Part shown: in pieces, positions 1 through 7,304 of the stretch
Numbering within the stretch: the stretch's first letter is position 1
How the letters are laid out: every line of letters starts with the position of its first letter
Assembly (NCBI GenBank): GCA_947630725.1
Contig: CANRIS010000005.1
Location: 1 to 36,886, forward strand
Direction of reading: 5' to 3'
Origin: an uncultured Clostridia bacterium
GTDB lineage: Bacteria > Bacillota > Clostridia > Lachnospirales > CAG-274
DNA length: 36,886 nt
Made by a program: the position numbers and the translations under genes
The notes under the pieces: model-generated
What the model saw: the letters and a program-made list of their open reading frames with translations, nothing else
What the model was told of the DNA's origin: nothing
The model's database searches: none

Positions 1-2528
1 GGGACTTGCCACGAACCGTCCTCTCTCAGGTATCTTGTTTCCTGATACACTGCCGGTCTCGGAGGAACCAATCCCTGTAATTTTCCTACATATATTTCAT
101 AGGTGGTATCTGTAGGCGTTGCCCACGTTCCATCACCTTTTAAGAATCCCGATGTATATGTTGATTTTGGCACAAGTCCGTTGGTCGATGTTGAAAATAC
201 AGCCGTTGTGGTAGCGTTCACGCCTGCGTCGCCCTTGTCGCCCTTTGCTCCCTTTAGATAATCGAAAGTAAAGGTAGTGGTTGTTCCGCTCTTAGATGCC
301 GTAACTTTCGGAGTACCGACTGAATTTATATAAGAGCCTGCGGCTGCTGCGATCGTGGGAGTCGTTCCTGCTGCTCCCGTGTCGCCTTTGTCGCCCTTCG
401 TTCCCTGTGCCCCTGTTGCGCCCTTGATTGATGCGATATATTTTCCCACAGGAGAAGAACCTGCCGTAGTGATCTGATACATATAACCGCTTGCAGAAAC
501 TATCAGATCGCCAACTTTTAGGGTATGTCCCGAAGGAATACTTATATTTGATAAAGTTAAGCCTACGCTTGTTCCCGTATTCGTCAGGCTCTGAGAAGTA
601 TAATAAACCGAAGAACCCTCTGCTCCTTTGTCGCCTTTAGCGCCTGTATCTCCTTTTGCTCCTGCTGCGCCTGCTGCACCCGTTTCGCCTTTGTCGCCTT
701 TGGCTCCCGTTGCCCCTCTTGGTATGGTAAAGTTAAGCTTTGCGGCGTTCGCCGTTCCAACATTGGCAACAACGGCATCAGAGCCTGCCGCTCCCGTAGT
801 TACAGTCCCGATTGTTATTGTTGCTGCTGCGCCTGCTGCTCCCGTATCGCCTTTGGCTCCCTGTGGCCCTGTGGCTCCCTGTGCTCCCGTGGCTCCTTGT
901 GCGCCTGTTGCACCTTTGATTGAGGCAATATATTTTCCCACAGGGGAAGAACCTGCGGTAGTAATCTGATACATATAACCGCTTGCAGAAACTATCAGAT
1001 CGCCTACTTTTAGGGTATGTCCCGAAGGAATACTTATATTAGCTGCGGTTAAATTAACAGTTGTGCTATTACTTGTTAAATTTTGAGAAGTATAATAAAC
1101 CGAAGCCCCTTCTGCTCCTTTGTCGCCTTTGGCGCCTGTATCTCCTTTGGCTCCTGCTGCGCCCGTTTCGCCCTTGTCACCTTTTGCGCCCTGAGCGCCC
1201 GTTGCTCCCTTTAAATTTGAAAAGGCAAAGTCAAATGTTTTCGCCGTATCTGTTCCGCCGGTGGTTACTTTGACTGACGGAGTACCCACGCCGCTGTCAA
1301 CGCTTGCGGTCACAGCGCCAAAGCCTGCGGCTGCTCCCGTATCGCCCTTGTCGCCTTTAATCCCCTGCGCGCCCTGAGCGCCCGTGTCTCCCTTTAGGTT
1401 CGAGAAGGCAAAGTCAAATGTTTTCGCCGTATCTGTTCCGCCTGTGGTTACTTTAACTGACGGAGTTCCTACGCCGCTGTCAACGCTTGCGGTCACAGCG
1501 CCAAAACCGGCGGCTGCGCCTGTGTCGCCCTTGTCACCTTTAGCGCCCGTGTCGCCCTTAATACCCTGCGCACCCTGAGCGCCCGTTGCTCCCTTTAAAT
1601 TTGAGAAGGCAAAGTCAAATGTTTTCGCCGTATCTGTTCCGCCAGTGGTTACTTTAACTGACGGAGTACCCACGCCGCTGTCAACGCTTGCGGTCACAGC
1701 GCCAAAGCCGGCGGCCGCGCCTGTGTCGCCTTTGTCTCCCTGTAATCCTTTGTCGCCCTTGTCTCCTTTGGCTCCCGGCGCTCCCGTATCTCCTTTGGCA
1801 CCCGGCGCTCCTGCATCGCCTTTTGAAACAAGCAAAGTCCACTTTGTGTCGTCCCGGGATGTTCCCGAAGTATGGTTCGTATTGCAGGCGTAGGCTGATC
1901 CGTTGTATGTGGCTATATCTATGTATGAGCCGTTGCACACATAAGAGGTGTTCTCCGCCCAGGCGCCCCTGTTTCTTAATGAGGTGCCTGTAAATCCCTT
2001 AAGTCCCGAAAAATCAAATTTGAATACCTTTTGGGTATCCGTTTCGGATTCGGTGACATTGACTGACGGCACTCCTGCAACACTGTCAACGCTTACCTCC
2101 GCAGAAATGGTCTTGTTAAGCTTTTTTCTTATGGAGCCTTCAAGCTTTGTCTCCGTGACGCTGCCATCGGGGTGATCGAGTATGATCGCATCCCTATGAG
2201 CTGAAAATTCGTCTGCCTCCGCCTTGGCATCGACCTTTGTCCGGAGATCGTTTATTGTCGAATTCATTTTGACCGCCGTGTCAGCGTGGGAATTTATCCA
2301 GTCGGAAATTTCCTTCAGAGTGTCAAAGCTCGATGGCGCACCGTTTATTATCTCGGCAATTTTGTCCGCTACGGTTTTTTCAATGCTGCCCACGCCTGTG
2401 CCGCTGAGGATCTCTATTGCCCTAATACAGCTTTCGACATCGGTTTTTTTGCCGTATCTTTCAGATATTTCTTTAGCCAGAGCCTTTATTGTTTCGGTTC
2501 CTGCGATTTTGATTATGTCAACTGCCAT
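1..2528 (-). CDS. Collagen-like repeat protein with phage tail-fibre-type modules (C-terminus beyond window)
   Basis: The minus strand is open from an ATG at 2528 (GGGAGG upstream) to the left edge, giving about 842 residues with no stop. Residues about 1-110 resemble the N-terminus of phage tail proteins ([16 protein letters not shown]). Residues about 185-230 form an aromatic module ([10 protein letters not shown] ... YNGSAYACN ... KWTLL) like small carbohydrate-binding modules of tail fibres. From about residue 233 there are several Gly-X-Y collagen runs ([13 protein letters not shown]) separated by beta-type repeats. The last visible part has two modules of the tail-fibre type, [19 protein letters not shown] and GLVPP...RYLREDGSW. 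No signal peptide is visible. It could be a prophage or tailocin fibre, or a surface adhesin built from such parts. The proline-rich frames opposite it are antisense shadows. The role is inferred; the repeat content is plain. Confidence 0.85.
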   Translation of the reverse strand, partial: MAVDIIKIAGTETIKALAKEISERYGKKTDVESCIRAIEILSGTGVGSIEKTVADKIAEIINGAPSSFDTLKEISDWINSHADTAVKMNSTINDLRTKVDAKAEADEFSAHRDAIILDHPDGSVTETKLEGSIRKKLNKTISAEVSVDSVAGVPSVNVTESETDTQKVFKFDFSGLKGFTGTSLRNRGAWAENTSYVCNGSYIDIATYNGSAYACNTNHTSGTSRDDTKWTLLVSKGDAGAPGAKGDTGAPGAKGDKGDKGLQGDKGDTGAAAGFGAVTASVDSGVGTPSVKVTTGGTDTAKTFDFAFSNLKGATGAQGAQGIKGDTGAKGDKGDTGAAAGFGAVTASVDSGVGTPSVKVTTGGTDTAKTFDFAFSNLKGDTGAQGAQGIKGDKGDTGAAAGFGAVTASVDSGVGTPSVKVTTGGTDTAKTFDFAFSNLKGATGAQGAKGDKGETGAAGAKGDTGAKGDKGAEGASVYYTSQNLTSNSTTVNLTAANISIPSGHTLKVGDLIVSASGYMYQITTAGSSPVGKYIASIKGATGAQGATGAQGATGPQGAKGDTGAAGAAATITIGTVTTGAAGSDAVVANVGTANAAKLNFTIPRGATGAKGDKGETGAAGAAGAKGDTGAKGDKGAEGSSVYYTSQSLTNTGTSVGLTLSNISIPSGHTLKVGDLIVSASGYMYQITTAGSSPVGKYIASIKGATGAQGTKGDKGDTGAAGTTPTIAAAAGSYINSVGTPKVTASKSGTTTTFTFDYLKGAKGDKGDAGVNATTTAVFSTSTNGLVPKSTYTSGFLKGDGTWATPTDTTYEIYVGKLQGLVPPRPAVYQETRYLREDGSWQV
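424..1140 (-). repeat. Pair of ~215-bp coding repeats, 492 bp apart
   Basis: The stretch from about 424 to 640 is repeated from about 916 to 1132. Both copies encode SSVYYTSQ, then [20 protein letters not shown] and [15 protein letters not shown]. The copies differ at scattered positions, mainly between the YYTSQ and IPSG parts. This looks like a second module duplicated inside the collagen-like gene. Confidence 0.8.
1213..1719 (-). repeat. Three direct copies of a ~122-bp coding repeat
   Basis: Nearly identical cores begin near 1213, 1396 and 1597, spaced 183 and 201 bp. Each encodes the non-collagen block [20 protein letters not shown] followed by a threonine-rich strand and [10 protein letters not shown], flanked by Gly-X-Y triplets. 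Differences are mostly silent, as expected of recent duplication or recombination within the gene. A related but diverged copy ([20 protein letters not shown]) lies near 2005-2100. Confidence 0.85.
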
Positions 2529-2633
2529 TTTCCTGACTCCCTCCCTGTTTGTAATCATTTGTTATAATTTAACATTTTTTTCCTGCCATAATATGCCTTT
2601 GATTTTATTTCGGCTGAAAAATTATGTTTGTCT

Positions 2634-2661
2634 TTACAATCCGCCGCCGATATGGTATACT
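2634..2661 (+). promoter_or_regulatory. Putative sigma-A promoter, extended -10
   Basis: TTACAA (2634-2639), 16 bp, then TATACT (2656-2661) preceded by TGG, an extended -10. It faces the decayed glycosyltransferase and the acyltransferase gene. The same TGGTATACT element occurs before rsmD. No experimental support. Confidence 0.4.
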
Positions 2662-2733
2662 TTTTTTAATCGGCAAGTAGGTCTCCAGCCTCTTTTAAAC
2701 CGAACCATTTTATGCGTACAGCAGAGAGGCTGC

Positions 2734-2885
2734 ATGCGCCTTAACGTAACAAATGAATATACCTATACTCTCGGAACCTTAAAAAATCCATGGTGATGAT
2801 AGTCAGGGCTTTTATAATGTACCGTCCGTTTAAGTTTTTTATAGGCGTGGGACTTATACACTTTATTGCAGGCATAATCATATAA
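2734..2885 (+). pseudogene. Remnant of a family 2 glycosyltransferase C-terminal membrane segment
   Basis: Two short frames end to end resemble the C-terminal part of DPM1-like family 2 glycosyltransferases. Frame one reads LNVTNEYTYTLGTLKNPW and stops at 2794-2796. The next frame, from 2793, reads VRAFIMYRPFKFFIGVGLIH and continues AGIIII to a stop at 2883. The segment VRAFxMYRPxKxFxxxG is typical of the region entering the first C-terminal membrane helix. The catalytic domain is absent and the frames are offset, so this is a truncated, frameshifted fragment. The 2529-2733 part of the gap holds only a promoter-like site and a weak inverted repeat (CAGCCTCT near 2688, AGAGGCTG near 2725). The family assignment is from memory of the motif. 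Confidence 0.45.
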
Positions 2886-2932
2886 GAAAGCTCGACTATG
2901 ACAGGGATAAGTATAAAATGGAGGAATAGTCG

Positions 2933-4033
2933 ATGAAAAGAGATTATAGCGTTGAATTGTTAAGAATTATAGGCTGTTTTTTAGTTATAGGAACGCATAT
3001 TAAACTTTCGCAATATTTTATCGATGGAGAAATTTATAACAGTTTGGTGCTTATAGCAGATCTGTTTGCCGAAGGCGTGGGGATTTTCTTTTTAATACTC
3101 GGTTTTTTCTATTTTAACAATTTAAGCTTTATAAAAATGTTAAAAAGACTTTTTTTTAAAATTCTTATTCCTGTAGTTTTTTATGTTATTTTTATTGTCA
3201 CATTTATAAACTTAAAAAATTTTGGCGAAAACTCTTTTGAAACAATTATAAACAATAATATACAAACCTATATTTCGATCTTTAAAGGTCTTCTTTCGTG
3301 GGGTATACATGGTGTGCCGCATACAAATCATCTCTGGTATATATTTACTTATATACAGTGTATTTTGTTTTTTCCTCTCGTAGGTCTTTTAAAGGGAGAT
3401 AATAACAAAAAGAAAAGATTATATATAATAGCTGTTGGTATAGTTGCCGTTATATTTAACGACATAAAAAACTTTATTCATCCGGATATATCGATAAGTC
3501 TGTTTAATATTTTGCCGGTATCTATGATAATCGTTCTTTTGGGCAACGAGCTTTACAGCCGAAAAGATATTTTAAAACGTAAATATGTTCCCATTTTCTT
3601 TATAGCTCTTTATATTTTTGCGAAAACGGCCGCTTATTTTCTGGTGTGTAGATTTATTACAGAAGATAACCGTAGTTATGTTTTCAACTGGCAAACCTTT
3701 TTTCAGATATTATCTGCCTTGTCGATCGGAGGAGCTGTTCTCGGAATAAACATAAAAAATGAAAAATTACAAAATATAATAAGCTTTTTGGGCGGTTGTA
3801 CATTCAGCATATACATTATACATTTGTTTGTCATATCTATACTTGATTCTCTGAACGTCAGAAATTTTATTTTGGACAACACATCTAAGCTCTTCGGATT
3901 TGCAAGCGAATTTATTTATACGGTTTCATACGCCGCAATAATATTTATTGTGTCGCTTATATTTACGTTAATAATAAGAGCGGCTAAAAACATTATTTTA
4001 AGAGGTTTGCGATATGGAAAATCAAAAACTTAA
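2933..4033 (+). CDS. Membrane acyltransferase, acyltransferase family 3
   Basis: A 366-residue polytopic protein with about ten hydrophobic helices. The N-terminus MKRDYSVELLRIIGCFLVIG followed by THI holds the conserved early helix and histidine of Acyl_transf_3 proteins (OatA, NodX, WecH-like). HLWYIFTYIQCILFFPLV near residue 137 matches the family HLWFL motif. Such enzymes move acetyl or succinyl groups from CoA onto extracellular polysaccharide, lipid or glycan across the membrane. The substrate cannot be told here. GGAGG lies 8 nt before the ATG. Codon use is far more AT-rich (TTA, ATA, AAA) than in the genes to its right, which with the adjacent glycosyltransferase remnant suggests a transferred envelope-glycan locus. 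A small hairpin (4034-4049) without a U-tract follows the stop. Confidence 0.8.
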   Translation: MKRDYSVELLRIIGCFLVIGTHIKLSQYFIDGEIYNSLVLIADLFAEGVGIFFLILGFFYFNNLSFIKMLKRLFFKILIPVVFYVIFIVTFINLKNFGENSFETIINNNIQTYISIFKGLLSWGIHGVPHTNHLWYIFTYIQCILFFPLVGLLKGDNNKKKRLYIIAVGIVAVIFNDIKNFIHPDISISLFNILPVSMIIVLLGNELYSRKDILKRKYVPIFFIALYIFAKTAAYFLVCRFITEDNRSYVFNWQTFFQILSALSIGGAVLGINIKNEKLQNIISFLGGCTFSIYIIHLFVISILDSLNVRNFILDNTSKLFGFASEFIYTVSYAAIIFIVSLIFTLIIRAAKNIILRGLRYGKSKT

Positions 4034-4075
4034 CCGATGCTTTCATCGGAAATTTCAAAAAAAGGAGACGATATA

Positions 4076-4855
4076 ATGTACAAAAAAATAATTCTATTTG
4101 CTTATGCGGCTGCTGCTGCCGCAATGCTTGCCGCCTGCTCGACGGGTGAGCCTGCCACACAGGAGAATACTTCGGAGACTGTCTCTGCCGAAAACGCAAT
4201 TATGGCCGAAGATGCCGCCTCCGATGCATCGGGATTTGTTTCTGTTTCTGAGGCGGTACCCGATGCTATACTTGAGATCAGATATTATTCTACCTATAAT
4301 TTTGTCGGAGACAGGATAGACGGCTATGAAGAACCCTGCGCGCTTATTACAAAAGAGGCTGCCGATGCTCTTAAGGGCGCATCGGAAGACGCAAAGGCAC
4401 TTGGCTACAGACTGAAAATTTATGACGCATACCGCCCTCAGACGGCAGTCAACAATTTTATAGAGTGGGCTGAGGATACCGATGACACACGCATGAAGGA
4501 CTATTTTTATCCCGAGCTTGACAAATCCGTGCTGTTTGAACAGGGGTATATTGCCGACAAGTCGGGACACAGCCGAGGAAGTACCGTTGATCTGACCCTT
4601 TTTGATATGAATACGGGAAAGGAAGTCGATATGGGAGGAGTTTTCGACTATTTCGGAGAGCTTTCACATCCCGATTATACCGAGGGACTGACAGAGGGGC
4701 AGCTTGACAACAGAAACACTCTGAGAGACATAATGCTTGAAAACGGCTTCAACCCCCTCGATACAGAGTGGTGGCACTTTACGCTGGACGGCGAACCCTA
4801 TCCCGATACCTATTTTGATTTTCCCGTAAACGAAGATTCGCTGTCGGCTCAATAA
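4076..4855 (+). CDS. D-Ala-D-Ala dipeptidase, VanX/DdpX family (M15D), lipoprotein
   Basis: A 259-residue secreted zinc peptidase. The start at 4076 follows AGGAG at the right distance; an in-frame ATG at 4037 lacks one. The N-terminus is a lipoprotein signal (MYKKIILFAY ... LAAC, Cys at about 20), then an acidic, Ala/Ser/Glu-rich linker. The catalytic domain has the VanX landmarks: DAYRPQ (transition-state arginine), SGHSRGSTVDLT (SxHxxGxxxD zinc ligands) and EWWHF (ExxWH, catalytic Glu and zinc His). VanX enzymes hydrolyse free D-Ala-D-Ala. Without vanH/vanA-like neighbours this is more likely a peptidoglycan turnover or D-Ala salvage enzyme than a resistance gene. It is followed by a strong terminator. 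Confidence 0.9.
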   Translation: MYKKIILFAYAAAAAAMLAACSTGEPATQENTSETVSAENAIMAEDAASDASGFVSVSEAVPDAILEIRYYSTYNFVGDRIDGYEEPCALITKEAADALKGASEDAKALGYRLKIYDAYRPQTAVNNFIEWAEDTDDTRMKDYFYPELDKSVLFEQGYIADKSGHSRGSTVDLTLFDMNTGKEVDMGGVFDYFGELSHPDYTEGLTEGQLDNRNTLRDIMLENGFNPLDTEWWHFTLDGEPYPDTYFDFPVNEDSLSAQ

Positions 4856-4877
4856 TGTAAAAACACAGAACAAACAG

Positions 4878-4917
4878 ACCTCCGCACAGGCTCCGAAACC
4901 AATGCGGAGGTTTTTTT
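4878..4917 (+). terminator. Rho-independent terminator after the VanX-like gene
   Basis: ACCTCCGCA (4878-4886) pairs with TGCGGAGGT (4903-4911), followed by a run of seven T. Confidence 0.9.
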
Positions 4918-4970
4918 ATGCACAAAAAACGAAATGCAGGACGAATTTTTGACCTATGTTCAAAATCATA

Positions 4971-4999
4971 TTGACAAAGCATATCTCATGATATATAAT
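4971..4999 (+). promoter_or_regulatory. Consensus sigma-A promoter with a palindrome in its spacer
   Basis: TTGACA (4971-4976), exactly 17 bp, then TATAAT (4994-4999): a perfect vegetative promoter. The spacer holds the inverted repeat ATATC-TCAT-GATAT (4981-4994), ending at the -10. Its position fits an operator for the MarR protein encoded immediately downstream, by analogy with autorepressed MarR-ABC operons. The binding itself is inferred. Confidence 0.8.
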
Positions 5000-5032
5000 T
5001 AGCCTGCTAAGTATATTTTGGGAGGTGATGAC

Positions 5033-5518
5033 TTGGAGGATAACGAAAAAAATTATTTCGACAGTATTCCTGTCGGACAGAAAATATGTATAATGATCAA
5101 ACAGATTCACCTGTTTTTTGAGAAGAGATTAAATTGCAGAATGGCCGAATATAATATTACTGCGGCTCAGGCCACCATACTTGCGCATCTTAAGCTGAAT
5201 GAGGACAGAGAGATAAATCCCATCGACATAGAAAAAAGGTTTATGCTCTCAAAGCCTACAATAACGGGGCTGCTCAAAAGGCTGAATGCCAAGGAGCTTG
5301 TCGAAATAACCGAAAGCAAGAAGGACAGGCGCTACAGGCAGATAATACTGAGTGAAAAAGGCGAGGAGTATCTGAAAGCCGCAAAGGACGATCTGAACTA
5401 TATGTACGATATGCTGTGCTGCGGATTTTCGGACGAGGAGCTTGAAAAAATATCGGATCAGCTTAAAAAAATGCTTGAAAATCTGGAAAATCCGAAAAAT
5501 ATAAAAGAAAACATATAA
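5033..5518 (+). CDS. MarR family transcriptional regulator of the ABC exporter
   Basis: A 161-residue winged-helix protein. A TTG at 5033 is the best start: GGAGGTGA (5021-5028) sits 4-7 nt upstream, while a TTG at 5018 has no site. Central residues LSKPTITGLLKRLNAKELVE are the recognition helix, and SKKDRRYRQIILSEKGEEYL is the beta-wing, with the DxR wing motif typical of MarR. It lies 61 bp ahead of two ABC half-transporter genes in the same direction under a consensus promoter that contains a palindrome. It is therefore probably an autorepressor released by the exporter's substrates, as with LmrR and similar regulators. The ligand is unknown. Confidence 0.9.
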   Translation: MEDNEKNYFDSIPVGQKICIMIKQIHLFFEKRLNCRMAEYNITAAQATILAHLKLNEDREINPIDIEKRFMLSKPTITGLLKRLNAKELVEITESKKDRRYRQIILSEKGEEYLKAAKDDLNYMYDMLCCGFSDEELEKISDQLKKMLENLENPKNIKENI

Positions 5519-5579
5519 AAAAAGAAGAATATAAAAAAATTTATTTTAACGGAAAACAGGAAAGAGAGGTACACAGACA

Positions 5580-7304
5580 ATGCTTAAAACCTTAATGGCT
5601 GAAATAAAGGAATATAAAAAACCATCGCTTTTGGCTCCTCTGTTTGTTTCTATAGAGGTATTTATGGAAATACTCATACCTTTTCTTATGTCCAAGATAG
5701 TGGATATGGGCATTTCTGAGGGCAACCTCAAAAGGGTTGTCATAATAGGCCTGCTTATGATAGCGGCAGCCTGCATAAGCCTTATGGGAGGCGTGCTGGC
5801 AGGCAGCTTTGCCGCAGAGGCCTCTATGGGATTTGCCAAAAATCTGAGGGAAACCATGTTCAGAAACATACAGAGGTTTTCGTTTTCAAACCTTGACAAA
5901 TATTCTACATCGGGTCTTGTTACGAGACTTACAACGGACGTGACAAACCTTCAGAATGCGTACCAGATGATAATAAGAATGTGCATACGTTCGCCCCTTA
6001 TGCTCATAAGCGCATTTGTTATGACCTGTATAATAAGACCCTCTCTGGCTCTTGTATATGTGGGAGCCATAATATTTCTGGGTGTAGCCCTTTATTTTAT
6101 AATGACGAGAGCCCACAGCATATTTACGCAGGTATTCAAAAAATACGATGACTTAAACGCAGGAGTGCAGGAAAACATAAGCGGCATAAGAACCGTAAAG
6201 GCTTTTGTAAGAGAGGACTATGAGATAAAAAAATTCAAAATAGCCGCAGGAAACGTCTATGAAATGTTTATGAAGGCCGAGACTATTCTCGTATCCAATA
6301 TGCCCGTAATGCAGTTTACGGTATATTCGTGCATACTCCTTATATCTTATATTGGAGCAAGAATGATAGTGGGCGGCACTCTGACTACGGGTCAGCTTAT
6401 GAGCCTTTTTACATATACCATGAATATACTTATGAGCCTTATGATAATTTCAATGGCTTTTGTTATGATCTCTATGTCGAGAGCCTCGGGAGAGAGAATC
6501 GCCGAGGTAATAAACGAAACCACCGATCTTGCTGCCCCCACCGACAGCATAAAGGAGGTAAAGGACGGCTCAATAGAATTCAGAAACGTAAGCTTTGCCT
6601 ATAAAAAGGGCAGAAACAACTGTCTTACAAACATAAACCTGAATATAAAATCGGGAGAGACGATAGGCATAATAGGCGGCACAGGCTCGTCAAAATCTAC
6701 TCTTGTACAGCTTATACCAAGACTTTATGACCCTGTGGAGGGCGAGGTTTTTGTGGGAGGCTTGAATGTAAAAAGCTATGATCTTGACGCCCTGAGAGGC
6801 AGCGTTGCCATGGTGCTTCAAAAGAACGTGCTTTTTTCGGGTACGGTGAAGGAAAATCTGAAATGGGGCGATCCGAACGCCACGGACGAAGAAATAGTCA
6901 AAGCCTGCGAATATGCTCAGGCTCATGAATTTATATCGGCAATGCCCAACGGCTATGACACAAGGATAGAGCAGGGCGGCACAAACGTATCGGGAGGTCA
7001 GAGACAGAGGATATGTATAGCCAGAGCGCTTCTTATGAAGCCGAGGATACTCATACTTGACGATTCTACCTCGGCGGTGGACACAAAAACGGACGCAATG
7101 ATAAGAAAGGCTTTCAGAGAGGAAATACCCGACACCACAAAGCTCATAATAGCTCAGAGGATCACCTCGGTTCAGGATGCCGACAGAATAATAGTTATGG
7201 ACGGCGGCGAAATAAACGGATTCGGCACTCACGAGGAGCTTCTCGCAGCGAACGACATATACAGAGAGGTATATGAGTCCCAGATGAAGGGAGATGAGGA
7301 ATAA
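5580..7304 (+). CDS. Heterodimeric ABC exporter subunit, degenerate catalytic site
   Basis: A 574-residue half-transporter: six-helix ABC membrane domain (about 15-310), then the nucleotide-binding domain. Walker A is GGTGSSKST (about 364-372), the Q-loop is in VLQKNVLFSG, the signature is VSGGQRQR (about 470), Walker B is LILDDS (about 490) and the switch region is IIAQRITS. Asp replaces the catalytic Glu after Walker B, and Gln replaces the switch His. This is the pattern of the degenerate-site subunit in exporters such as BmrCD, LmrCD or TM287/288. Its stop overlaps the next ATG by one base, so it is translationally coupled to its partner. Likely role: export of drugs, antimicrobial peptides or lipids; substrate not deducible. 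Confidence 0.92.
   Translation: MLKTLMAEIKEYKKPSLLAPLFVSIEVFMEILIPFLMSKIVDMGISEGNLKRVVIIGLLMIAAACISLMGGVLAGSFAAEASMGFAKNLRETMFRNIQRFSFSNLDKYSTSGLVTRLTTDVTNLQNAYQMIIRMCIRSPLMLISAFVMTCIIRPSLALVYVGAIIFLGVALYFIMTRAHSIFTQVFKKYDDLNAGVQENISGIRTVKAFVREDYEIKKFKIAAGNVYEMFMKAETILVSNMPVMQFTVYSCILLISYIGARMIVGGTLTTGQLMSLFTYTMNILMSLMIISMAFVMISMSRASGERIAEVINETTDLAAPTDSIKEVKDGSIEFRNVSFAYKKGRNNCLTNINLNIKSGETIGIIGGTGSSKSTLVQLIPRLYDPVEGEVFVGGLNVKSYDLDALRGSVAMVLQKNVLFSGTVKENLKWGDPNATDEEIVKACEYAQAHEFISAMPNGYDTRIEQGGTNVSGGQRQRICIARALLMKPRILILDDSTSAVDTKTDAMIRKAFREEIPDTTKLIIAQRITSVQDADRIIVMDGGEINGFGTHEELLAANDIYREVYESQMKGDEE

Noticed and set aside
628..2175. Long plus-strand frames rich in Ala-Pro-Val-Ser opposite the collagen-like gene
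   Set aside because: They are the antisense of Gly-X-Y codons, have no ribosome binding sites, and break repeatedly, while the minus strand is open throughout.
4034..4049. Terminator after the acyltransferase
   Set aside because: CCGATG/CATCGG forms a 6-bp stem but is followed by AAATTTC, not a U-tract.
4076..4855. Vancomycin resistance cluster (VanX)
   Set aside because: There is no VanH, VanA/B ligase or VanRS-type gene beside it. Lone VanX-family lipoproteins are common and a resistance role is not supported.
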